From contig NC_088708.1 of NCBI RefSeq assembly GCF_963576615.1, forward strand, positions 7,440,001 through 7,504,000: a DNA stretch of 64,000 nucleotides. Direction: 5' to 3'. The notes under the pieces were generated by a model that was given only the letters and a program-made list of their open reading frames with translations, was not told the origin of the DNA and ran no database searches. Shown piece after piece: positions 36,201-45,770 of this stretch. Both the position numbers and the translations under genes were made by a program. Source of the DNA: Watersipora subatra. Taxonomy: Eukaryota > Bryozoa > Gymnolaemata > Cheilostomatida > Watersiporidae. Numbering within the stretch: the first letter of the stretch is position 1; each line of letters opens with the position of its first letter.

Positions 36201-38321
36201 TAGGCTCAAGCAGAGTATAGCTTGCGTTCTTACCGGCAAAAATGGTGAGTCGAACAAAATGGCCACAGAACTTTGAGTAAGGTGTGGCCACCCAGATGAA
36301 GCTGTTTTGTTTCACTTTTGCATAAACTAGGCTTGAAGTTGGAAATGAGCTGGAGGTCAAATAACAAATAAAAGTCATTGTAAACCCCTAGCATCAGCGG
36401 CAGCCTTGCAATAAGCTCTTTGTTAAACACTCTCAAGTCGTCAGATGTGAGCAAAACTTTTTGTTTTCTCGTCATTTGTAGCAATGCATGTAATATCGCT
36501 ACTACTGGTAGATATACTACTACTAGTGCTAGTAGTGTTATCGCTACTACTGGTAGATATACTACTACTAGTGCTAGTAGTGTTATCGCTACTACTGGTA
36601 GATATACTACTACTGGTGCTAGTAGTGTTATCGCTACTACTGGTAGATATACTACTACTAGTGCTAGTAGTGTTATCGCTACTACTGGTAGATATACTAC
36701 TACTGGTGCTAGTAGTGTTATCGCTACTACTGGTAGATATACTACTACTAGTGCTAGTAGTGTTATCGCTACTACTGGTAGATATACTACTACTGGTGCT
36801 AGTAGTGTTATCGCTACTACTGGTAGATATACTACTACTAATGCTAGTAGTGTTATCGCTACTACTGGTAGATATACTACTACTGGTGCTAGTAGTGTTA
36901 TCGCTACTACTGGTAGATATACTACTACTAGTGCTAGTAGTTTTATCGCTACTACTGGTAGATATACTACTACTGGTGCTAGTAGTGTTATCGCTACTAC
37001 TGGTAGATATACTACTACTAGTGCTAGTAGTGTTATCGCTACTACTGGTAGATATACTACTACTGGTGCTAGTAGTGTTATCGCTACTACTGGTAGATAT
37101 ACTACTACTAGTGCTAGTAGTGTTATCGCTACTACTGGTAGATATACTACTACTACTGCTAGTAGTGTTATCGCTACTACTGGTAGATATACTACTACTA
37201 GTGCTAGTAGTGTTATCGCTACTACTGGTAGATATACTACTACTAGTGCTAGTAGTGTTATCGCTACTACTAGTAGATATACTACTACTAGTGCTAGTAG
37301 TGTTATCGCTACTACTGGTAGATATACTACTACTAGTGCTAGTAGTGTTATCGCTATTACTGGTAGATATACTAGTGCTAGTAGTGTTATCGCTACTACT
37401 GGTATATATAATACTACTAGTGCTAGTAGTGTTACCGCTACCACTGATAGATATACTACTACTAGTGCTAGTAGTGTTATCGCTACTACTGGTAGATATA
37501 CTGTATATATTAACTTTATTTACATCGATCAATGCTGTTTAGAGCAAATTAGACAATGAGACAAAAAACAAAAACGAAAAATAGTCGAGTAAAATAAATT
37601 GCGTGTTGAGAAAATTAGCCAGGTGTTGTTGTCTGGTATAAAGTCTAGTGGTTTTTTGGAAAAGTAGGAATGTAATGGTGGTCAGGCAGATTGGAGCTAC
37701 GTTTTGAGTATTTTAAACAGCAAATATCTAGAAATGCAGTCAACTCCTTAGTATTAAGTACGAGTGTGACAAGTTTTACTTATACTATTACTGCTGGTGC
37801 TAGTACTAATTGTATAACTAGTAATACTGATATTGGTACTACTATCATTTCCATTTCATTGTGTTTTAATAGAAAATAATAGAAACAGACGGCCCTACTA
37901 TTCAGCATCGCAGATCCGAAAGCTGGAGAGCATGTTCAGGGTCAATCGCTATCCAAGTGTCAATGACAAACTTCATCTCGCGGAAGCTCTTAACATTTCT
38001 GTCAAACAAGTATCCGTCTGGTTTCAAAATCGGCGCTGCAAAGAGAAGAGGAAAGTCGCTGATGAGTTAACGCATAGGCCTATCACATCTCAGCGAAGCC
38101 ACTTTGTCAATATTCTCCCCAGTCAAACTGCCCCTGCGCAGGGAGATTGGAGCGTGTGGGACAACAATCCTAATTTGGGTGTAGAGTCTGCCCCAGGGCT
38201 AGCTCTTCCGGTCTCTCTCCAGTCAACTGAAATAAACACAGCATCAGTGCAGGCAGGTGCTCCAGAGGCGACTGTACAGATACAGCAGACAGTTGGTATG
38301 ATGGAGCGAATGGAGTTGTGA
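23940..38321 (+). CDS. Divergent homeodomain gene in the Hox3 position (3 coding exons)
   Basis: Predicted nuclear DNA-binding protein of about 295 residues. Exons 23940-24206, 33756-33927 and 37873-38321 join in phases 0 and 1 with GT/AG ends. The ATG at 23940 is the first after an in-frame TGA at 23910. The homeodomain (about residues 149-208) keeps L16, F20, W48, F49, Q50, N51 and R53 but is otherwise far from any Hox class: P6, V42, K31, S46, V47 and C54 replace typical Hox residues, and only about a third of positions match a Hox3 consensus recalled from memory. A degenerate hexapeptide, DYPWGG, sits near residues 62-67. The C-terminal tail is Gln/Ala/Pro-rich. Lying between Hox4 and Hox2 on the same strand, it is best read as a fast-evolving Hox3 orthologue, in the way insect zen and bicoid are; an inserted non-Hox homeobox gene remains possible. 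Intron 1 is 9.5 kb and intron 2 is 3.9 kb, both repeat-rich. Confidence 0.78.
24621..24690. repeat. 20-bp tandem repeat, 3.5 copies
   Basis: Unit ATTGATGTCTCTGCAGAGAA. Each unit contains the palindrome TCTCTGCAGAGA. It lies in intron 1 of the Hox3-position gene. Confidence 0.93.
24761..25793. repeat. 47-bp minisatellite, about 22 copies
   Basis: The unit starts AACTTGTGGGCGTATTAATG and ends ACGAACTAAGCA, with variable positions (C or T after TAATG; TGCACG or TGTACG). It lies in intron 1 of the Hox3-position gene. The period is not divisible by three and the frame does not stay open. Confidence 0.95.
27246..27314. repeat. 34-bp tandem duplication
   Basis: Two copies of a unit starting TAGGTCTGC and containing GAATTCGATATGAAGTTATG, differing by one base. 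Confidence 0.88.
27435..27602. repeat. 14-bp tandem repeat, 12 copies
   Basis: Unit GACCTCTCGTGATT with C/T variation at the CG step, in intron 1 of the Hox3-position gene. Repetitive Arg/Glu/Ser frames on the - strand are artefacts. Confidence 0.95.
28683..28723. repeat. Hairpin with 19-bp perfect arms
   Basis: Arms CTAATCACAGATACACCAA and its exact complement surround the loop TTT. It lies in intron 1 of the Hox3-position gene, about 100 bp upstream of the 29-bp array. Confidence 0.92.
28822..29605. repeat. 29-bp degenerate minisatellite, about 27 copies
   Basis: The unit begins TGTACACTCTGGTACATGCC and ends AGGATGGTA. Copies diverge towards the right. The TGTACA and GGTACATGCC cores make the array rich in short palindromes. 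Several open frames cross it on both strands and are not genes. Confidence 0.9.
29900..30700. mobile_element. Foldback element with arms of about 370 bp
   Basis: The left arm starts TTAAACCATAACT at 29900 and the right arm ends with its complement at 30700. The two arms can be followed by eye almost to the centre, where GAGCTCAAAAAAGCG faces CGCTTTTTGAGC. Shared blocks include AAAATAAAGATTG, CCTAGCTTTTTAGGAATGGA and GAGATGGGTGTCTTAAAACC. Differences are mostly single bases and small indels. No transposase is encoded. It lies in intron 1 of the Hox3-position gene, so the primary transcript could form a long hairpin. Confidence 0.88.
31667..32159. mobile_element. Inverted-repeat element of about 490 bp (MITE-like)
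   Basis: The left end GGAATTGTCAGAGCTGTGCA and the right end TGCACAGCTCTGAAAATTC are imperfect complements. Internal blocks such as CTTTTAATTGGCTAAACAAA match on both sides. Arms extend roughly 130 bases. The subterminal GTGCATGCAC is itself palindromic. It lies in intron 1 of the Hox3-position gene. Confidence 0.8.
33756..33927 (+). CDS. Hox3-position gene, coding exon 2
   Basis: Acceptor GGGCTAGGCAG ends at 33755, and the exon opens in phase 0, matching exon 1. It encodes 57 residues rich in Lys, Arg and Ser, ending LLRDII plus one base before donor GTAAGTCAGC at 33928. There is no known domain. The phase match at both ends and the strong donor are the main support. Confidence 0.62.
35888..36070. 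repeat. Compound palindrome block
   Basis: Several hairpins lie back to back: 35888-35937 (arms starting ATGCTTGTAGTGAATT, one indel), 35938-35980 (exact 17-bp arms AGAGTAGTGCAATTTTT around a 9-base loop), 35981-35997 (AATGCAATTTTTGCATT), then AGTAGT/ACTACT and GCAATTTTTGC motifs to about 36070. It lies in intron 2 of the Hox3-position gene. Confidence 0.88.
36495..37502. repeat. 45-bp minisatellite, about 22 copies
   Basis: The unit starts ATCGCTACTACTGGTAGATA and ends GCTAGTAGTGTT, with regular A/G alternation (ACTAGTGC or ACTGGTGC) in part of the array. Because 45 is divisible by three and the unit lacks stops in several frames, open frames of 352-404 residues run through on both strands. 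None is credible as a gene. It ends about 370 bp before the homeobox exon of the Hox3-position gene. Confidence 0.95.
37873..38321 (+). CDS. Hox3-position gene, coding exon 3 (homeobox exon)
   Basis: Acceptor TTGTGTTTTAATAG ends at 37872, and AA completes a split Glu codon two residues before the homeodomain. The homeobox is uninterrupted and contains VSVWFQNRRCKEKRK. The tail of about 87 residues ends at TGA, 38319-38321. It has no intron at the 46/47 position common in PRD-class genes. Confidence 0.9.
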
Positions 38322-39086
38322 TCTCTTGAATAATTACGTTGAGAGGGCTGGTCCCTATGTATATATGAGTGTGTGTAAATATATATTGTTCTAAAAGCTA
38401 ATTGCAATTGTGCGATGTACATAGATAATACATTTTAAAGAATATTTTAACAATGTTATTTGCAAGTAGTATCATTATTATTATTGCAAGCAGTATTATT
38501 ATTATTATATTATCAAATACAATGTATAAGTCATGGACTTCCTTTTGGTGTGTTCCGGATTTTATTTTAAATCTTTCTTTGAAGTTCGGCTAGCCAATCA
38601 TGGCAAAGTGGCAAGCAAAGCACTTCTTATAAATGTAGCACCGGTTTGAGTCAGCAGCTGCCTGGAGATTAGCTCTCCATCCTCTGCACCTGGCTGACAT
38701 TCACGCCACAGAGAATCACTTAAGAATATCAACTAATCCCTTGTAGCATTTGAGTACATGTACGTTGGTACAAGGCACTTGGATGCACACTACAGCTGAT
38801 ACTATGGGTTAGAGTGCAGATAGCATACCTGCGTCATAGAAATGGAAACCATTTGTCTCAGTGTAGATAAAGATAGATTACACACTTTCACCCAAAAGTG
38901 ATGCCAGAATTCCAGTAATACAAGAATATTGCTGATTATAGTAGCATAAGTTTGACCTTAAAATATTCATTTCAATCAGTAAAGAGAATTAGCATCAAAC
39001 CAAAATCAAGTGGTTTCCGTTTGAAATGTCAATTAAGCAAAGCTTTCTGCAAAAATGACCAGCATTTTTTATTCTCAATCATATTT

Positions 39087-40250
39087 CAGCTAGCCTTAGT
39101 TCTCAAATATGACAGCTAGCCCTAGTTCTCAAATATGACAGCTAGCCTTAGTTCTCAAATATGACAGCTAGCTTTAGTTCTCAAATATGACAGCTAGCCT
39201 TAGTTCTCAAATATGACAGCCAGCCTTAGTTCTCAACTATGACAGTCAGCCTTAGTTCTCAACTATGACAGCCAGCCTTAGTTCTCAACTATGACAGCTA
39301 GCTTTAGTTCTCAAATATGAAGGCTAGCCTTAGCTCTCAAATATGACAGCTAGCCTTAGTTCTCAAATATGACAGCTAGCCTTAGTTCTCAAATATGACA
39401 GCTAGCTTTAGTTCTCAAATATGACAGCCAGCCTTAGTTCTCAACTATGACAGCCAGCCTTAGTTCTCAAATATGACAGCCAGCCTTAGTTCGCAATATG
39501 ACAGCTAGCTTTAGTTCTCAAATATGAAGGCTAGTCTTAGCTCTCAAATATGACAGCTAACCTTAGTTCTCAAATATGACAGCTAGCCTTAGTTCTCAAA
39601 TATTACAGCTAGCTTTAGTTCTCAAATATGACAGCTAGCCTTAGTTCTCAAGTATGACAGCCAACCTTAGTTCTCAAATATGACAGCTAGCCTTAGTTCT
39701 CAAATTTGACAGCCAGCCTTAGTTCTCAAATATGACAGCTAGCCTTAGTTCTCAAATATGACAGCCAGCCTTAGTTCTCAAATGTGACAGCTAGCCTTAG
39801 TTCTCAAATTTGACAGCTAGCCTTAGTTCTCAAATGTGACAGCTAGCCTTAGTTCTTAAATGTGACAGCTAGTCTTAGTTCGCAATATGACAGCTAGCCT
39901 TAGTTCTCAAATATGACAGCTAGCCTTAGTTCTCAAATTTGACAGCTAGCTTTAGTTCTCAAATGTAACAGCTAGCCTTAGTTCTTAAATGTGACAGCTA
40001 ACCTTAGTTCTCAAATATGGTAGCTAGCCTTAGTTCTCAAATATGACAGCCAGCTTTAGTTCTCAAATATGACAGCTAGCCTTAGTTCTCAAATATGACA
40101 GCTAGCCTTAGTTCTCAAATATGACAGCTAGCCTTAGTTCTTAAATGTGACAGCTAGACTTAGTTCGCAATATGACAGCTAGTCTTAGTTCTCAAATATG
40201 ACAGCTAGCCTTAGTTCTCAAACATTACAACTAGTCTTAGTTCTCAAACT
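39087..40250. repeat. 26-bp minisatellite, about 44 copies
   Basis: Unit close to CAGCTAGCCTTAGTTCTCAA plus ATATGA. Variants at GCTAGC/GCCAGC and ATATGA/ATTTGA/ATGTGA are scattered and not clustered. Confidence 0.95.
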
Positions 40251-40361
40251 TGGAAAATAGCCCTAGTCCTAAAATACTATTTTAGTTTGCAATCGTGTAA
40301 AATTTATTTTTAATGTTAGATATATGTGATGCATCTATTGGTAATGCTTTTTGATCACTTT

Positions 40362-40585
40362 CAGTTTGAGTAATGCTAGTAGTTACTTTCTGTGTTAGAA
40401 ATACTAGTGGCCACTTTCTAATTGAGACATGCTAGCAGTCACTTCCTGTTTGAGACATGCTAGTAGTCACTGTCTGTTTGTGTTACAATCGTGATAACTT
40501 TCTGTTTGAGTAATGCTACCGGCTAGTTTCTGGTTGTGTAATACTAGTGGTTACTTTTTGTTTGAGTAGTGCCAGTGGTTATTGC
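40362..40585. repeat. Degenerate tandem repeat of about 30 bp
   Basis: About seven diverged copies of a unit like TTTGAGTAATGCTAGTAGTT followed by ACTTTCTG. Confidence 0.65.
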
Positions 40586-41141
40586 GTGTAATTTATATTA
40601 ATTATTAATGGGTACCAAAAGTATTTAATCTCTAACACAGAGTTTAACTGTATTCTGTCAAGTGCTAATGTAACGTGGAGAAGAAATTAATTAATTATTT
40701 TATGGAGAACCATCTCGTGGGTGATTTGCTAAATGGTTGCCACACAGACCGATGGCTGAGTGATGTCACCATAGATATAGTAAACCCTAGATTGGCGAAT
40801 AGCTATCAATACAATGGAGCAAAAGTGAGGCCTATAATTGGCTGTTGTTTTCACGACGTTACGTCGTAGTGATGTGCATCACAGCATCAAAGCCTTCAAT
40901 TGAGCAATAAGTTTTGTAGTGAAAGCACGCTTGGCATGCTAGTTTTTAAGTCATAAACATAACAATAAGACCAAATTCTTAGTGAAATGTCATCAGAAGA
41001 GACCACAACACCCCAGGTATATCCTGAATTGCCCATAACAAAACAGAACTTCAACTCAAAACAAGAAGTTCTCAACAATATCATAAGCTATCTATGCAGA
41101 TTAAAGACACCAAGCTGAAAGCTGCTAGTGGAAAATAATAG

Positions 41142-41549
41142 GAAAATCATCATCATTTCGTCATTGGTTTTGAGTCAGCAGCCAAATCTGTACATGACAT
41201 TGCTCAATATCTTTTCAGCAACTACCCTTACATCAACTACTTCCTAACCTTTAAGATCAACCAGGATCACATTGAGATTCTGTTTTCCACAATACGATCT
41301 AAGGGTGGCTATAACAATAACCCAGATGTGCAGTGCTTTAGATCTGCACTTCGAGCACTGTTCATAAAAGCAGATATTACACCAAGTCCCAATGTTAACT
41401 GTATTGATCTGGATGTGAGCAGGGCTGGAAAAACTGGCCAACTCCTGCTACATTCTCTGGCTAGAAAGAAAAAGAAAGAAGAGACAAAAGCTGAGGAAGG
41501 TGAAGATGAGGAGTTCGGTGATGAGGATTTTTTTCTAACTCAAATGTGA
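41142..41549 (+). pseudogene. P-element/THAP9-like transposase, C-terminal fragment
   Basis: A 135-residue open frame with no start of its own, bounded by TAG at 41139 and ending at TGA in 41547-41549. It carries YFLTFKINQDHIEILFSTIR followed by SKGGYNNNPDVQCFR, matching the conserved C-terminal block of P-element and THAP9 transposases (N/S-QD-LE-FFS-IR-GG-NNNPT-QFR). A Lys/Glu-rich acidic tail follows. It lies inside a pair of terminal inverted repeats, so it is a broken transposon gene. Confidence 0.82.
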
Positions 41550-41692
41550 TGAGCGTATCAAGTTCTTGACCGATGTCGAAGTAGTGGGAAGTAGAAATAG
41601 TGATGACATAACCCTAATCTCAGTTAAAAACAGAGGAGGATTGGTGACCAGATTGATAGGCCGAATATGAATTGCTGCAGAAAAGTGCCTGG

Positions 41693-41731
41693 CCACAGCT
41701 CTCCATGTGTTTCACACATGGAGAGCTGTGG
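41693..41731. repeat. Hairpin with 17-bp perfect arms
   Basis: Arm CCACAGCTCTCCATGTG and its exact complement are separated by TTTCA, inside the P-like element. Confidence 0.92.
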
Positions 41732-42151
41732 TATCACACAGAGAGCTTTTAAACAAGTAACATCACAGACAGTAACATATATGTCTTATTACATAGCCTA
41801 ACCTCCATCAAGGTTTTACATGTACAGTGCATGCCAACAGTCTACTCAAAACTATAGTAAATCGCTATACTAAAATCAGAAAACACTATGCCGCTTCAAA
41901 GCAGGAATCTAGTTCAACCAACCTTAGACAAAAACTATCTCGTCTAATTATTTTCAGTCATGTCTAATGGGTGTTTAATACAGTGGTCCAGCTTAACTGC
42001 TTCTAAACCTCATTTGATTCATTAGTTTGTTATTAGTTTAATTTCTATTTGGTCACTCTTTGTATTATCGATGATATAGAAGCTTCTAAATCATTGGTAT
42101 TATTCATTACCATGTGTGTAAGATTCTTGCCTTTCTCATCCAAAGTCATTA

Positions 42152-43394
42152 CAGTCATACTTCGACTTACGAGCTTAATGCGTTCAGAGACTGAGCTCAA
42201 TTTACTCGCATGTTGGTGCAATTTATTTATATATAGAACAATTAAATATATATTGATAGGTTTTCATACTCTGAAAATGCAAATAAAACACTCAAAACAA
42301 TATATTGTAACAGAAAGAACATGTTGGTTATTGTTCTAACTTACCACATGCTTTCAAAAAGCAACAAATAAAAATAATGCAAGGAAATGTGATTAATTAA
42401 AATGTAAAATTAAATACATACAATAGCGGCTAACGCTAGCATTTGCCAGAGAGGGAGAGATAAGTTATCCTTCATTACAACAGTTGACTTTGATAAATTT
42501 AGATTTTATCCAAGTCTTAAAAGACAAACTTAAAAGCAAACCTAAAAGCAAACTTTAATCTTTAACTTAACGTAATTAAAGTTTCTTCGGCGTTCATAGT
42601 TTTAAGTTTCTCGCTGGTTAGCTAATTTTTCTTTTGTTTCGCTCTCACGACCAGCCGGCCGTTTTAAGAGAAACCTATCTAAGGACGTTTGCCTTTGTCG
42701 CCCTTTCAACGTGTTGCGATCAGGATGAACACAGGTGTTGTCACCAAGGGTTAATGCACGACCGCTAGCCAACTTGTCCGAATGTCTATTTTTTATAGTC
42801 TTGATAGATAGCACCGGCCATTTTATGTAGCATCGTTTCAGTTACGCAGTCACCGGCCAATTGTTTGTCTTTTATCCAAAACCTGAGCAGTCTCTCCATC
42901 AGTGGTCGTGAAGATCGCTGCATCGTTTAGAAACTATGGTTAGCCCTTTTGCAGACTAAATGCCTTGAATATAATCCTTGTATTTGATAATTGTGGATGT
43001 ATTTCTGTCATATTGTTGAGCAAGCTCAATCACGCATACATCTTTTGCATATTTTTCAATAATTTTCCATTTAATATCAATTGTTATCATTCGCTTTTTC
43101 TTTGCATTATCTATCCTTTTACTGGCAAACTTTCGGTCTACGCACGGTACTTTTAATTCACATAATTTTGCACTGAAAATCGCGCACAAAAACATGGTAC
43201 CAAAGTATAATCTGAGCAGTTGAAAAATACAGAGTGATGCTGTTCTCATAAAACACCTCCGACATACTTGGCAACTGTCTCATGTGCTCATATCTCAAAC
43301 ATGGCTCGTATTTTAGTGCTAAAACTTGCTTAAAAGCTGGCTCGTACCTCAAGTTTCTCGTACGTTAGGGCACTCGTAAGTTGAAGTATTACTG
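42152..43394 (-). mobile_element. Tigger/pogo-like element, internally deleted, nested in the P-like element
   Basis: Ends are CAGTCATACTTCGACTTACG on the left and, read from the right on the - strand, CAGTAATACTTCAACTTACG. These are near-identical inverted repeats of the type that bounds Tigger elements. On the - strand the first part (43250 to 42956) encodes a CENP-B/pogo-type helix-turn-helix (ITIDIKWKIIEKYAKD ... ELAQQYDRNTSTI), and 42814 to 42602 encodes a transposase tail containing RQTSLDRFLLKRP after one residue change. The DDE core between them is absent, so this is an internally deleted copy. A TA precedes the left end; the right flank reads CA, so the target duplication is decayed. 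Confidence 0.8.
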
Positions 43395-43605
43395 CATATA
43401 AGTTTTACATATTTTCAATAAAATATGCAGTCTCAGATGCACAAACTATGGAAAAATTGAGCAGTTTTTAGTGCTAAGTCAATAGGAGTTAATAGATCAG
43501 CTGATTCGCTTTGCACATCACCATGACGTTGCGTCATGCTAATTATAGGCCTCACTTGTTTTGATTATTCGCATATCTAGGGTTTACTATATCTATGGAT
43601 GTCAC

Positions 43606-45643
43606 TAATATTTACATGCGCTTTCCTGGATAAAAAAAGATGTGGACTGTGTCAATAACCTTAGGTTCATGTTTTCATCTGCATGGCTTCGCTCATGAGT
43701 AAAGTTCTAACAGCTAGTTGGAACTAATGCTAGCTTCAGAAGCTCTGCTATTGAGTGCAGAGAAGCTGAGCTGCTCTTATATGGTACCGAACTGTACCAA
43801 ACTCAATATAATGACACTCCTAATAACCAGCCTAACAATATGAGTAGAGCATTGATACAGCTGATAGCTTGAGTGAATATATCATAGAAAAAATAACTTA
43901 ATGGAACGAGTCATATACAAACATCCATGCAGCATGATCGTTTCTATGAATATATCATTGAGTAATAACTTTATGTGTGAAACAAGCCATGATGTAGAGT
44001 GGCAGCTTCCTGGTCAGTAAATGTTCTTTTGTAGATGTTGCAGTTCTTTCATTCTAACGGAATATTAGAAAAACTTAGCTTTAGTACATCTAGTCATTAA
44101 AATGGATAGCAAATTTCAAAAGAACATTATGCTTGTGATGGTGTTGACTATCCTCTATACATAAAATACCTTTCCTAGCAGTGCTCTTTTTTGCACCTAG
44201 TAATTCCCGTTCCCAAGTTAATTTGAAGTTACTCTTTTATGCAACATTTTTCAACAAAAACTGATTGATAACAAAAAAGTTAACATTTAATTGTGTTTTA
44301 TAAGCATGTTGCAGTGGCGAAACACTAGGGGTATTTTTAGTATTTTTTGTGTCTTAGATGCGAGCATAAGCTAATCAGGAGTATCCAGGTAGGCCTTTAT
44401 AAGTGCCTAATCAAGGTTGGTTCTCTTATAAATGAAATCAAGTATCTACAGCTTCTATGAGAATGTGTAATTACATTAATCAAAGCCATTTCCTTCACCT
44501 AAATGTAAGAGGATTTGCTATTTGGGTTCTGTCCAACTACAGTCTAGGAGAGTCAATTGGTTTAGGCGTATAACACGCTACTTTCACACAAGTAGATGAG
44601 AACGATTTGACGAGGTATAACAAAGAATTAAGTTTTTGAATATCTTGAAGGTAGTTGATTGGAACAGCAGGCAGAATGGTTGTGTACAGAGGGGAAACAA
44701 TTCCAACACTGAGCTGTGCGAAAATTGTGAGCTTAATGATAATGCGGTAGATCTTAGACTAATAGAAAACATCCAACTAGAGTGACCATTGTCCAAGTTT
44801 TTGGTTTTTAAATATTTGACAGGCGTCTGTTTCAGCTGTTCATCTCTACTGTAAGGAAATCAACTCCTTTATAATACTGAGTGGAATATCAGAAGGCATA
44901 TGCATTATATCTTTATACTGGAATATTCTTTACCCTTTTTTGGTTACGTAAATTGCAATTTTAATTAGGTTAGCTGTAAAAAAATTATAGATAAGATTAT
45001 AGTACCTGAAGAATGGAATGCGTACCCAAAGTTGGTCCTCAAAGAACGCGTGGGCGTTGACTGTGGTGTCTTATTAACAAGCGCAAGTAACAAGTTCCTG
45101 GTGCCACCTTCATGATGAATGCTTGCATTCTTTAGCGATTCATAGTTTTAGAAGCGAAAAAAATTGGTAAGGCACAAATAAATCAGATATTTGACAGCGA
45201 TTTATCATCATTACAAGCAATTTAGGATTGCCTAATGAGAGTCTGGGTATAAAACAATGTTGGTTTAGGAGAAGAGAGCACTCGGTGATAGGCGATGGTT
45301 GAGCTGAAGACAAGTAGTCTCCAACAGTGATGTTATCTTCGCTTAAAAGCATTGGCCGTGACAGAGTAAACCCAGAAAAAGCTAGGTTTCAACTTTTCTT
45401 GGGCGTATCAATGCAAGCATAACGCTAGCAGAGAGCACCTACATCGCGTGTCACGAAGCACTCGTACTGCAGTCGCGGAGTACTTGCACAGCGCATTGAG
45501 AACAGAAGTTGTGCGGTGTGACAGACACGTGCTCATCATAAGAAAGTTATCGTTCGACAAGGCAGGACGGAGGTAGCCTTCCCACCAGGAATGAGCAGTG
45601 TCACACCGAAGCTACGCAGACCTTAAACAGATTTTCTACAGAT
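43606..45643. other. Hox2 upstream region
   Basis: No gene recognised. The DNA becomes more GC-rich from about 45400 and is likely to hold the Hox2 promoter and 5' UTR. The Hox2 frame stays open back to a TAA at 45539 but has no ATG before 45644. Confidence 0.4.
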
Positions 45644-45770
45644 ATGATGGCGGGGATGCAACATCAGCAGACTTACGACAGCATGGTATCTGCGTCAGCA
45701 CCTGTAGAGTCAGTGGAATTTAATTGGATAAAAGACCCAAAGATTCATAAGCAATCTAGTCAAACTTCAG
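45644..45770 (+). CDS. Hox2: Hox2 coding exon 1 (hexapeptide exon)
   Basis: Encodes 42 residues plus one base, from MMAGMQHQQ to the hexapeptide region. Donor GTACATATGC begins at 45771, phase 1. The spliced codon G|AG gives Glu. Confidence 0.82.

Larger units (their letters stand above)
38322..40760. other. Hox3-Hox2 intergenic DNA with tandem repeats
   Basis: It contains the 3' flank of the Hox3-position gene, in which I see no clear AATAAA within 300 bp, then the 26-bp array and a more degenerate repeat of about 30 bp. No coding region recognised. Confidence 0.5.
40761..43605 (+). mobile_element. P-element/THAP9-like DNA transposon remnant
   Basis: Long imperfect terminal inverted repeats bound the element. 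The left end carries CATAGATATAGTAAACCCTAG and AGTGAGGCCTATAATT; the right end (about 43508-43605) carries their complements in the same order. Inside, 41142-41549 encodes a C-terminal piece of a P-type transposase. The rest of the transposase is missing or unreadable, and a Tigger-like element is inserted at 42152-43394. A convincing 8-bp target duplication was not seen. Confidence 0.78.

Noticed and set aside
36230-37559. Overlapping 352-404 residue frames on both strands
   Set aside because: All follow from a stop-free 45-bp repeat; being open on both strands at once argues against coding.
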